This document shows positions 56,507 through 64,000 of a stretch of DNA of 64,000 bases, in pieces (the first letter of the stretch is position 1; each line of letters starts with the position of its first letter). The stretch covers positions 1 through 64,000 of the forward strand of contig CALUWN010000002.1 in the NCBI GenBank assembly GCA_944324495.1. The letters are read 5' to 3'. A model generated the notes under the pieces. That model was not told the origin of the DNA, ran no database searches, and saw only the letters and a list, made by a program, of their open reading frames with translations. A program made the position numbers and the translations under genes. This stretch comes from an uncultured Mucispirillum sp. Its GTDB lineage: Bacteria; Chrysiogenota; Deferribacteres; Deferribacterales; Mucispirillaceae.

Positions 56507-57544
56507 ATGACAGGTTCAGTACAGTTATATTCACTATTAAGTTTTTTATCCTTTTATCTCATATATATTACGTCCAAGTCTATGTTTTCATTTTTTGGAG
56601 TAATTTTATTTATTGCTTCAGGTATTGCCTTACTTGTATATCTTGAATCAAGCGCTCGTTCTAAAAAAACAGATGTTATATCTATTTTATTTTATATAAT
56701 ATTTACAGCATTTTTTTTAGTGCTGCCATTTATTAATAATGCAATCTCCAAAAGCGGGATAAGTGTAAATACTGCAAATCTTCAAGGCTTTTGGATGCCT
56801 GTATATACACTTATTATTTTTATACCTGTATATTTTTTATATAAAAACAGGCAGCATAATAAGGCTTTTTATATACCTGTAGTATTATCAGCATTTGTGC
56901 CCTCAATTATTGCAGGGCTTGTTATATCCCTTTTTCCTGAATTTAGAAATTTTATTATTAATGCAGTCAGCAATATAATTCAAATTGGTATAATAGATGC
57001 ACTTGAAACATTAAAATCAACTCAAAATATTGAGCTTCCAGAAGCTACAAAGGATGTTTTATCATATTTATCTCTTCATAAAATGGATGTAGCTAAGCAG
57101 TTTGTGTATCTTATGCCATCAGGGCTTGCTTCTGTATTTATTTTAATCACTTATATGACTGATAGGATGAAACCATTAATAAAAGAAAATGCATTAATAA
57201 TAAGAGAATATAGAATACCAGATTATTTTGTATGGTTTTTAATAGCAGGTGGTTTTTTAATATTAACTCCATATGAGCCACTAAAATACGTTTCATATAA
57301 TGTATTAATCATATTTGGTATGCTTTATTTTTTCCAAGGAATACAAGTAATCAATAAGATATTTGAAAGATTTCAAGTAAGCGTATTTTTTAGAATGATG
57401 CTTTTACTATTTATCTTTTTATACTTTACTTTTTTTGTAGCAGTAATCACATTAATTGGTTTATTTAGCATATGGTATAAACCAAAGTGGCTTGAAAAAA
57501 AAGGCGATGATGAAAAAGGAAATATAGATGGAAGCAACAGTTAA
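56507..57544 (+). CDS. DUF2232 (YybS-like) membrane protein
   Basis: 345 residues from ATG 56507; the frame opens earlier inside the hairpin. About eight hydrophobic segments; topology and position behind rpsR match the YybS/DUF2232 family, normally followed by rplI. C-terminal part contains EYRIPDYFVWFLIAGGF and FFQGIQVINKIFERF as seen in that family. Function unknown. rplI is missing here and a cation efflux gene follows, overlapping by 17 bases. Confidence 0.8.
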   Translation: MTGSVQLYSLLSFLSFYLIYITSKSMFSFFGVILFIASGIALLVYLESSARSKKTDVISILFYIIFTAFFLVLPFINNAISKSGISVNTANLQGFWMPVYTLIIFIPVYFLYKNRQHNKAFYIPVVLSAFVPSIIAGLVISLFPEFRNFIINAVSNIIQIGIIDALETLKSTQNIELPEATKDVLSYLSLHKMDVAKQFVYLMPSGLASVFILITYMTDRMKPLIKENALIIREYRIPDYFVWFLIAGGFLILTPYEPLKYVSYNVLIIFGMLYFFQGIQVINKIFERFQVSVFFRMMLLLFIFLYFTFFVAVITLIGLFSIWYKPKWLEKKGDDEKGNIDGSNS

Positions 57545-58472
57545 AAAAGGCGAAAAAACTAAGGCCACAAAAGTTGCCATAACTGTGGCATTTTGCCTTG
57601 CAGTATCAAAAGCTGTCGTTGGGTTTGTAACAGGCTCCCTTTCTATTTTATCTTCAGCAGTAGATTCTATTTTAGATATTGCAGCATCACTATTTAATTT
57701 TATAGCGTTGAAAAAATCAGAAGAGCCAGCAGATACAGGCCACCAATACGGCCATGGAAAATATGAAGCCATGGCAGCTTTCATTCAATCTATTATAATT
57801 TTTTTATCTGGGTTATTTATATTAATATCTGCATGGGATAAATTTATAAACAATAACCACCCAGAAGTTTCTAGCGCTGGGTTTATTGTAATGGGTATCT
57901 CTATTGGTGCTACCATATTTTTAACAATCTACCTTAGATATAAGGCAAAAAAAGAAAACTCTCTTGTGCTTGAATCTGATGCAATGCATTATTCTATAGA
58001 TTTATATACAAATATAGGCATTATTCTTGCACTGCTTGTTATAAAATTAACAGGGTTTGCTGTAATAGATTCAATAGTTGCAGCAATGGTGGCAGTTTAT
58101 ATTATATTTTCAGCAATTAAGTTAAGTTTACAGGTATCAAAACAGCTGCTTGATTCAAGTATTGAAGAAGAAGTATATAATAAACTTCTAAAAGTATTAG
58201 AAAGTTTTGGAGAATATCACCTTGATTTTCATAGACTGCGTACAAGAAGTGCAGGCAGTGAAATATTTATAGATATGCACTTAACATTATGCAGAAAACT
58301 AACTTTAGAAGAAGTACATCAAATAACAGATGTAATAGAGCACGCCATATCTCAGGAAATAAAAGGGGCAGATGTAACAATCCACCCAGAGCCTTGCCAC
58401 CATACAGATGATGATAATTCAGAGTGTAACTCAAAAAGAATAAGGTATGGGCTTGAAAAATTAAAAGGTTAA
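57528..58472 (+). CDS. Cation diffusion facilitator (FieF-like)
   Basis: 314 residues. Exports Zn2+, Fe2+ or Mn2+ by proton antiport. Metal-site residues: SAVDSILDIAAS in helix 2 (D-x3-D as in FieF) and SDAMHYSIDLYTN in helix 5 (H-x3-D). HQYGHGKYEAM is the conserved loop after helix 2. A cytoplasmic domain (about 215-300) ends with a His/Asp-rich segment (HPEPCHHTDDDNSE). The DDHD ligand set favours Zn/Fe. AAAGGAA ribosome binding site. Confidence 0.93.
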   Translation: MEATVKKGEKTKATKVAITVAFCLAVSKAVVGFVTGSLSILSSAVDSILDIAASLFNFIALKKSEEPADTGHQYGHGKYEAMAAFIQSIIIFLSGLFILISAWDKFINNNHPEVSSAGFIVMGISIGATIFLTIYLRYKAKKENSLVLESDAMHYSIDLYTNIGIILALLVIKLTGFAVIDSIVAAMVAVYIIFSAIKLSLQVSKQLLDSSIEEEVYNKLLKVLESFGEYHLDFHRLRTRSAGSEIFIDMHLTLCRKLTLEEVHQITDVIEHAISQEIKGADVTIHPEPCHHTDDDNSECNSKRIRYGLEKLKG

Positions 58473-58924
58473 GGAACTGATTTTAAAAAATTTACTATCT
58501 TCAAAACTTTTTCATGATTTAAATTAAAAATATCCTTATAATCAATTTTTTTACTAGAATTTATATGTTTAAAACCGAAAACTTCAAGATATGCAAATAA
58601 CTGTGATTTTGGGTTTACACCCTTAAAATTATTATTATTTATATTTTCCAAAGTACCAATATTTTCATTATCAGGTAGAAGATAAATTGAAGGTGAAATA
58701 TTTTTATCAATACTATTTATTTGATTTATAATATTATTTTTTGAAGTAATATAATCATTATCAGCATCAAAAATAATTACAGGATTATTATACTTTTTTA
58801 TCTTTGGTAAATTTTTAAGATTATCCTTACCATCCGTTGTTTCAATAGTAGCATTAATATTATAATAGTCTAGTAATATGCTTAAAAATGTTTTATCAGA
58901 GTTACCTTCCACAAATATATGCAT
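58469..58924 (-). CDS. TOPRIM (DUF3226-like) protein
   Basis: 151 residues. A small TOPRIM fold: the N-terminal Glu in MHIFVEGNSDKTFL (E6) and the DxD motif in VIIFDADND (D53, D55). It resembles DUF3226 proteins. Encoded one base after an AAA ATPase, as in two-component defence modules such as PARIS (AriA ATPase with AriB TOPRIM) or split OLD nucleases. It would be the nuclease or effector subunit. No membrane segment. Confidence 0.75.
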   Translation of the reverse strand: MHIFVEGNSDKTFLSILLDYYNINATIETTDGKDNLKNLPKIKKYNNPVIIFDADNDYITSKNNIINQINSIDKNISPSIYLLPDNENIGTLENINNNNFKGVNPKSQLFAYLEVFGFKHINSSKKIDYKDIFNLNHEKVLKIVNFLKSVP

Positions 58925-58925
58925 A

Positions 58926-59915
58926 TTAATCTCTTATTTCATTTTGATTACTTAGCATTAAATTAATATTATCTTTATTATATATAATATGGTTAATGGA
59001 ATTATTTTTATTATATATATTATATAAATTAATATCAATACAGCTATTTTTCAATAAATTATTAAATACTTCTAAAAACTCTTTACTATGGGTTGAAATA
59101 AAAAATTGAACTTCATTTTCCATAGAGATTTTTAGAATATTTCTTATAAGAGTTTCCAGTAAGGTATAATGTATGCCGTTTTCAATTTCATCTATTATAA
59201 TAATTTTACTACCTGCTAAAATAGAAGAGATAATGGTTAAATATGAATAAAAACCTTTACCCATAGATTTTATATTAACAGCATTTGACAAGTTTTTATA
59301 AGATACAGATATAATATTACCAATAAACATTATATCATCTATATTACTATCAAAATCCTGTAAGTATTTATTTAAAAGTTTCTTACTATGATTATTTAAC
59401 AGAACTTTTGAAAGATTATTTTTTAAAGTATCATAACTAGAAAAAGTAGCTAAATATTCAGCAGATAGACCTATATTGCCAGAATAAGATATATCTATAT
59501 GTATATTACTGTTATTATCAATAGTAGCAGAGTAGGAATACCTGTCAATAAATCTATTATATTCAATATTAATACTACTTAACCAGTTATTTAATCCATC
59601 ATATACTATACTGTTACCGGATTTAACAGAACAAGATAAATCTTCACTATTTAAATTCCCAGAAATTTCTATATTATTATTTATATTATAGTCATGAAAA
59701 AGAGCAGTAAACATATCTTTTTCATCTATAAAATTGCGAATTTTAAGAATATAATTAAGAGAGTTTATTTGAATATTACATAAAAAATAAATAGCTTCTA
59801 AAATAGTTGATTTACCAGTATTTGCAGCCCCTGTAAAAATATTAATATTAGCAAAATTTTCTAATGAAATACCTTTGATAGCTCTATAATTATGAATATC
59901 TATATTTTTAAGCAT
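58926..59915 (-). CDS. AAA_15-type ATPase, putative defence ATPase
   Basis: 329 residues from ATG 59915 (a TTG four codons earlier has no better site). SMC/RecF-like ABC ATPase as in OLD and AriA: Walker A GAANTGKST (29-37), signature region SMGKGFYSYL, Walker B KIIIIDEIENG and the switch His in FFISTHSKEF. The coding DNA is markedly AT-rich (many Asn and Ile), in keeping with an acquired module. Coupled to the downstream TOPRIM gene. Likely to sense phage or other triggers and hold or activate the partner. Confidence 0.8.
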   Translation of the reverse strand: MLKNIDIHNYRAIKGISLENFANINIFTGAANTGKSTILEAIYFLCNIQINSLNYILKIRNFIDEKDMFTALFHDYNINNNIEISGNLNSEDLSCSVKSGNSIVYDGLNNWLSSINIEYNRFIDRYSYSATIDNNSNIHIDISYSGNIGLSAEYLATFSSYDTLKNNLSKVLLNNHSKKLLNKYLQDFDSNIDDIMFIGNIISVSYKNLSNAVNIKSMGKGFYSYLTIISSILAGSKIIIIDEIENGIHYTLLETLIRNILKISMENEVQFFISTHSKEFLEVFNNLLKNSCIDINLYNIYNKNNSINHIIYNKDNINLMLSNQNEIRD

Positions 59916-59975
59916 AAAATAACCCAAAGTTTTATTTATTATATACTATATAATAAAAAAATCAATAAAATATAT

Positions 59976-61406
59976 TTACTCCCCTTTATACCCTGCTTTT
60001 AAGTCATTAATCTTGTGGTTTTCATTTTTAGTTATTAAGCTTATGCCAATATAAATAAAAGCAGATAAGCATATGCCAGTTATTGCTTGCGTTGCAGACT
60101 GCACTTTCCAAAAGACAGGAAGATTAACGCCTTGCACTATTAAAAGATTATAAAAGGCAAATATTACACCAAAAATCATTGAGGCAGCAGCACCAATTGA
60201 GTTGCCACGTTTCCAGAAAAAGCCCATAATAAGTGGTATAAATACACCACTTGTAATAATATCAGAAGCCACAAAAGAAAGCTTTAATATGGAGCGTACA
60301 GCAACTGCTAAAAATATGGCAATAATTGATATAACAAATGTAGATAACCGTGATAAAAACATGCGTTTTTCTTCGCTGTAATCTTTAGGGGCAATATCTA
60401 GGCTTATTGTCATAGCAGCAGTATTTATTAAAGAATCCATAGTAGACATTACAGCAGCAGAAAGCCCAATGAAAACAACGGCTCCTAAAACTGGGTGCAT
60501 ATAGTTTTTAACAATGGCAGTAACTACCCCACCTTTTGGAAAATCACCAAATAAAGCAACGGCAGCCATACCTGTAAAAACAACTATCAAGTATAGTGGA
60601 ATATATATAAAAAAGCTCATAACAGCCATTTTGGTTGCATCATTTTTTGTTTTAGCTGCACTTATTCTCTGCCATACATTTGCTTGAATTACCCAAGAAA
60701 GCCCAAAAGTTATTACAAACACCATATTTTTTTCAAAGCCGTAAGCAAAAGAGAAAAAATTCTCATCATGATGCAAAAGGGCAGCATTATATATATTATC
60801 AATACCACCAGAATGGTAAAAGGCTACAAAAAGCACAATTAATGCTGATATAAAAAGTAAGAAAAACTGTACAATATCAGTAATAACCACGCCTTTAAAA
60901 CCGCCAAAAATAGAATATATAATAACAATTGAAGTGCCAAGAAGTACAGCATATAAATAATCTATGCCAAGGTATGCACTAAATATTTCACCTATTCCCA
61001 CCATTTGCACAGCTGCATTTAATGTCATAAAAAATAGTATCATAACAGCAAGCACTTTAGCAGTAAAGGGTGAATAGCGTGTCTGCATAATCTGACCTTG
61101 AGTTAAAAACCCAATACGGCGTATAAAGGCAGAGCCTAATATCATAACAAATGTTGAAGCAAGCACAGGCATACCGTATATCCAAAAGGCAGACATCCCC
61201 TCACGGTATGCAAAATCTGCCGTTTCTATAGCAGAGCCAGCACCCCACCATGAAGCAATAAATGTAATAGATAATGCCCAGAAAGGAAGTGTTCTTCCTG
61301 CAAAGAAAAAATCCAGTGTATTTTTACTTTTCTTTTCACGAAAGACTATAAATAATAATACGGCAAAATATACAATAAGTAATAAAAACGATAAACCCTT
61401 TAACAT
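59976..61406 (-). CDS. Sodium:solute symporter (SSS family)
   Basis: 476 residues from ATG 61406; a TTG twelve codons earlier is possible but neither has a strong ribosome binding site. About thirteen membrane helices. Family features: FFAGRTLPFWALSITFIASWWGAGSAIETADFAYREG near the start (about residues 33-70), SIFGGFKGVVITDIVQF, and SAAVMSTMDSLINTAAM. Na+-coupled uptake of an organic solute; substrate not determined. Confidence 0.92.
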   Translation of the reverse strand: MLKGLSFLLLIVYFAVLLFIVFREKKSKNTLDFFFAGRTLPFWALSITFIASWWGAGSAIETADFAYREGMSAFWIYGMPVLASTFVMILGSAFIRRIGFLTQGQIMQTRYSPFTAKVLAVMILFFMTLNAAVQMVGIGEIFSAYLGIDYLYAVLLGTSIVIIYSIFGGFKGVVITDIVQFFLLFISALIVLFVAFYHSGGIDNIYNAALLHHDENFFSFAYGFEKNMVFVITFGLSWVIQANVWQRISAAKTKNDATKMAVMSFFIYIPLYLIVVFTGMAAVALFGDFPKGGVVTAIVKNYMHPVLGAVVFIGLSAAVMSTMDSLINTAAMTISLDIAPKDYSEEKRMFLSRLSTFVISIIAIFLAVAVRSILKLSFVASDIITSGVFIPLIMGFFWKRGNSIGAAASMIFGVIFAFYNLLIVQGVNLPVFWKVQSATQAITGICLSAFIYIGISLITKNENHKINDLKAGYKGE

Positions 61407-61533
61407 AAAAGTAAATATATTAATATTAAAAATTTTTTTCAAGTAAAATATAAAAATTAAGTGTAAAAGTATATAAATTTATTTTACAAAACATTATCTA
61501 ACTGGTATATTTAAAAACATAATATGAGGTAAT

Positions 61534-61779
61534 ATGGGTAATATAGTTTTATTAGAGCAGGAAGAAGATATTCGCTTAGCTGCTGTTATTGTAGCACGCA
61601 ATAGAAATATTATATTAAAAGCATATCAAGATTATAATGAATATAAAAATCATATGGAAAAAGACGACACTGTTTGTTCCTCAAATGAAGTAGAGTGTAA
61701 GGAGCATAATTTCATTTATGTTAAAAAGCCTTATACTGCTAGTGAATTAATGCAGGTAATAAACAGGGAGAATGATTAA
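61534..61779 (+). CDS. Shortened receiver-like protein
   Basis: 81 residues. The start (IVLLEQEEDIRLAAVI) and end (FIYVKKPYTASELMQVI) match the first and last parts of a response-regulator receiver domain, including the conserved Lys-Pro loop. The middle, including the phosphoacceptor Asp strand, is missing or replaced by a short polar stretch (residues 45-58), so it cannot be phosphorylated normally. GAGG ribosome binding site; its stop overlaps the dnaE start (TAATG). It may be a decoy, an unrelated look-alike or a decayed gene. Confidence 0.6.
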   Translation: MGNIVLLEQEEDIRLAAVIVARNRNIILKAYQDYNEYKNHMEKDDTVCSSNEVECKEHNFIYVKKPYTASELMQVINREND

Positions 61780-64000
61780 TGGAAACACAAGAAGAAAACA
61801 AAGTAGAAACTAATGAGAAAAAACGTAATTTTGTACACCTTCATTTACACACACTTTTTTCAGCTTTAGACGGTGCTATAAAAATAGAAAAATTAGCAGA
61901 AAGCTTAAAAGAAAAAGGCATGGATATGTGTGCTATTACAGACCATGGCGTAATGTATGGTATTATAGATTTTTATAAAACCATGAAAAAATACGATATA
62001 AATCCGATTATAGGCAGTGAGTTTTATATAGCACCTGAAAGCAGGCACCACAAAAAAGACCATTATAAACAAGGGGATGATACAAACTACCATTTAGTGC
62101 TTTTAGCAGAAAATAACGAAGGCTTGCAAAATTTATATAAACTTTCATCCATTGGGTTTTTAGAAGGATTTTATAGAAAACCTAGAATTGATAAGGAAGT
62201 ATTAAGGCAGCATTCAAAAGGTATTATAGCACTTTCAGCCTGCCTTGGTGGAGAAATTAGCCGTAAATTTTTAAAAGAAGGCTATGAAGCAGCAAAAAAG
62301 GCAGCTTTAGAATATGATGAAATCCTTGGCAGAGGCAACTATTATTTAGAAATACAGGAAAACGGTATCCCTGAGCAGAAAATAGTAAATAATCAGTTAA
62401 TACAAATATCAAAGGAAACAGGCATACCACTTGTTGCCACCTGCGACAGCCACTATTTAAATAAAAATGACTATTCATCTCATAATATATTAATGCAGAT
62501 ACAGCTTGGGCAAATAGGTGAAGAAAAAAGAAAACCAAGGCTTAAACCAATGGATGCAAGCAGGGAAATAAAATCTGTTGCCCAAAATGATGCAGAAGGT
62601 GATGTAAACGGATATTTAGCAAGAGAAGATGATTTAGATGATTTAAGCAGAAGCACATCAGATACCATAGACCCAGCTATTATGCATTCAAGAAGTGGCA
62701 AAATGGAATACTCCAGTATGCTTTATGTAAAAAGTATTGATGAAATGTATAACGATTTTTCATATTGTATAGAAGCTGTAGAAAATACTGTAGAAATAGG
62801 AAAAAGATGTAATGTGGATATTACATTTGGCATAAACCACTTACCAGTGTATGATGTGCCAGAAGGTTACACACTAAAATCATACTTTATAGAGCTTGCT
62901 GAAAAAGGTTTAGAAGAACGCTTAAAAAAAGTGCCAAAAGAGCAGCACCCAGTATATTGGGAACGGCTTAAGTATGAGCTTGATATTATTATAATGAAAG
63001 GCTTTGACGCCTACTTTTTAATAGTGTGGGATTTTATAAACTATGCAAGGAAAAATAATATTCCAGTAGGGCCGGGCAGGGGCTCAGGTGCTGGTTCATT
63101 GGTTGCTTATTCTTTAACTATTACAGACCTTGACCCAATACGGTTTAAACTATTCTTTGAAAGGTTTTTAAACCCAGAGCGAACGAGTATGCCTGACTTT
63201 GATATTGACTTTTGTGTACGAGGCAGAGAGGAAGTTATAAAGTATGTTACAGAACGCTATGGCTCAGACAGGGTATCTCAGATTGTTACATTTGGTACAT
63301 TAAAGCCAAAAAATGCCGTAAGGGATGTTTGCCGTGTATACAATACGCCACTTGTGCAAGTAAATATGCTGGCAAAATCTATTCCAGATGGTCCATCTAT
63401 TACAACCTTTAAAAAAGCATATGATGCAGACCCAGAGCTTGCAGGCAGGTTTAAAAATATAGAGCATGGTGAAGAAATCCGCAGGCACAGTGAAAACTTA
63501 GAAGGGCTTATTAGGCAGGTGGGAATACATGCTGCTGGTGTTGTAATTGCAGATAAACCGTTAGTTGAATATGCTCCCCTTGCAAAAGGCCCTAAGGGTG
63601 AGGTAATTGTACAGTTTGAAAAAAACGCAGCAGAATCTGTGGGGCTTATTAAGTTTGACTTTTTAGGGCTTAAAAACTTAACAATTATTGATGAAGCAGT
63701 AAAAAGGATACATGAAAAAGTTGATAAAGATTTTGATGTAAACCATTTAGCTTTAGATGATAAAGATGTGTATGATATGCTTCAGCGTGGGGATACAGCA
63801 GGTGTTTTCCAGCTTGAAAGTACAGGTATGAAAAACCTGCTTAAAAAACTGCGTCCTTCAGTATTTGAAGATATAATTGCGGCAAACGCATTATACCGCC
63901 CTGGTCCAATTGATAGTGGTATGCTTGATAGTTTTATACGCAGAAAACACGGTGAAGAAGAAGTAATATACCCATTTGAAGAAATAGAAGATATATTAAA
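61779..64000 (+). CDS. dnaE: DNA polymerase III alpha subunit, 3' end outside the window
   Basis: 740 residues visible; the gene runs past the end. N-terminal PHP domain with VHLHLHTLFSALDG and AITDHGVMYG. The polymerase palm has GPGRGSGAGSLVAY and the catalytic Asp in PDFDIDF (D473, D475 and D477). Then HAAGVVIA and GLIKFDFLGLKNL, and the stretch reaching YRPGPIDSGMLDSF. Residues about 247-305 form an acidic, low-complexity insertion (YLAREDDLDDLSRSTSD) between the PHP part and the block leading to LYVKSIDEMY, where other DnaE have a short loop. First replication gene here; coupled to the small receiver-like gene. Confidence 0.96.
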   Translation, partial: METQEENKVETNEKKRNFVHLHLHTLFSALDGAIKIEKLAESLKEKGMDMCAITDHGVMYGIIDFYKTMKKYDINPIIGSEFYIAPESRHHKKDHYKQGDDTNYHLVLLAENNEGLQNLYKLSSIGFLEGFYRKPRIDKEVLRQHSKGIIALSACLGGEISRKFLKEGYEAAKKAALEYDEILGRGNYYLEIQENGIPEQKIVNNQLIQISKETGIPLVATCDSHYLNKNDYSSHNILMQIQLGQIGEEKRKPRLKPMDASREIKSVAQNDAEGDVNGYLAREDDLDDLSRSTSDTIDPAIMHSRSGKMEYSSMLYVKSIDEMYNDFSYCIEAVENTVEIGKRCNVDITFGINHLPVYDVPEGYTLKSYFIELAEKGLEERLKKVPKEQHPVYWERLKYELDIIIMKGFDAYFLIVWDFINYARKNNIPVGPGRGSGAGSLVAYSLTITDLDPIRFKLFFERFLNPERTSMPDFDIDFCVRGREEVIKYVTERYGSDRVSQIVTFGTLKPKNAVRDVCRVYNTPLVQVNMLAKSIPDGPSITTFKKAYDADPELAGRFKNIEHGEEIRRHSENLEGLIRQVGIHAAGVVIADKPLVEYAPLAKGPKGEVIVQFEKNAAESVGLIKFDFLGLKNLTIIDEAVKRIHEKVDKDFDVNHLALDDKDVYDMLQRGDTAGVFQLESTGMKNLLKKLRPSVFEDIIAANALYRPGPIDSGMLDSFIRRKHGEEEVIYPFEEIEDIL

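Overview
This is a 64 kb stretch of a very AT-rich bacterial chromosome with tightly packed genes and few, short intergenic gaps. It encodes a Gram-negative envelope: beta-barrel protein, lipoproteins, Wzm/Wzt polysaccharide exporter, patatin. The gene content (bacteriohemerythrin, HrcA/CIRCE-controlled groESL, many low-GC housekeeping genes, mucosal-type surface glycan and effector-like proteins) fits a Deferribacterota gut organism such as Mucispirillum. That assignment is inference from composition and gene content, not from a marker search. No rRNA, tRNA, insertion sequence, phage or CRISPR array was seen.

Layout. 0-8 kb: a secreted protein, a zinc-ribbon membrane protein, lgt, a DJ-1 protein, a metallo-beta-lactamase/patatin lipid-hydrolase pair, and a bacteriohemerythrin operon. 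8-12.5 kb: rpmB, a DUF1858 protein, trmB, a NfeD protease, a radical SAM protein, a YbeD-like protein and an ankyrin protein. 12.5-16.5 kb (minus strand): pyrH-frr-uppS-cdsA-dxr. 16.8-25.8 kb: a surface-glycan operon with Wzm/Wzt export, a CDP-6-deoxyhexose branch, UDP-galactopyranose mutase and DUF4422/GT8 glycosyltransferases.

25.8-32.6 kb is the accessory region of most interest. It holds a YopT-like (C58) cysteine protease, a cytosolic protein made of two cystatin-like domains, an arylsulfotransferase lipoprotein interrupted by a G9 tract, an unknown 308-residue protein, a secreted clostripain-like (C11) protease, and a highly structured non-coding stretch. A papain-clan protease beside a cystatin suggests an effector/inhibitor (self-protection) pair.

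32.6-50.5 kb: an ABC-F ATPase, an outer-membrane barrel, RadC, groESL with CIRCE, a fructokinase, murI, an RNA methyltransferase, rdgB, a penicillin-binding protein with a degenerate transglycosylase domain, and a shikimate set (aroK, aroB, a TPR protein, aroQ, aminopeptidase P). 50.9-55.1 kb (minus strand): a flavin split-barrel protein, an IclR regulator, an AI-2E-type transporter, a TPR protein and an RluD-type synthase. 55.3-58.5 kb: rpsF-ssb-rpsR, a DUF2232 protein and a cation efflux protein. 58.5-61.4 kb (minus strand): an AAA ATPase/TOPRIM pair resembling PARIS/OLD defence systems, then a sodium:solute symporter. 61.5 kb to the end: a shrunken receiver-like protein and the start of dnaE.

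Two G9 tracts in this AT-rich DNA, one in the sulfotransferase gene and one in front of the glycan export operon, suggest that surface features can vary by phase.
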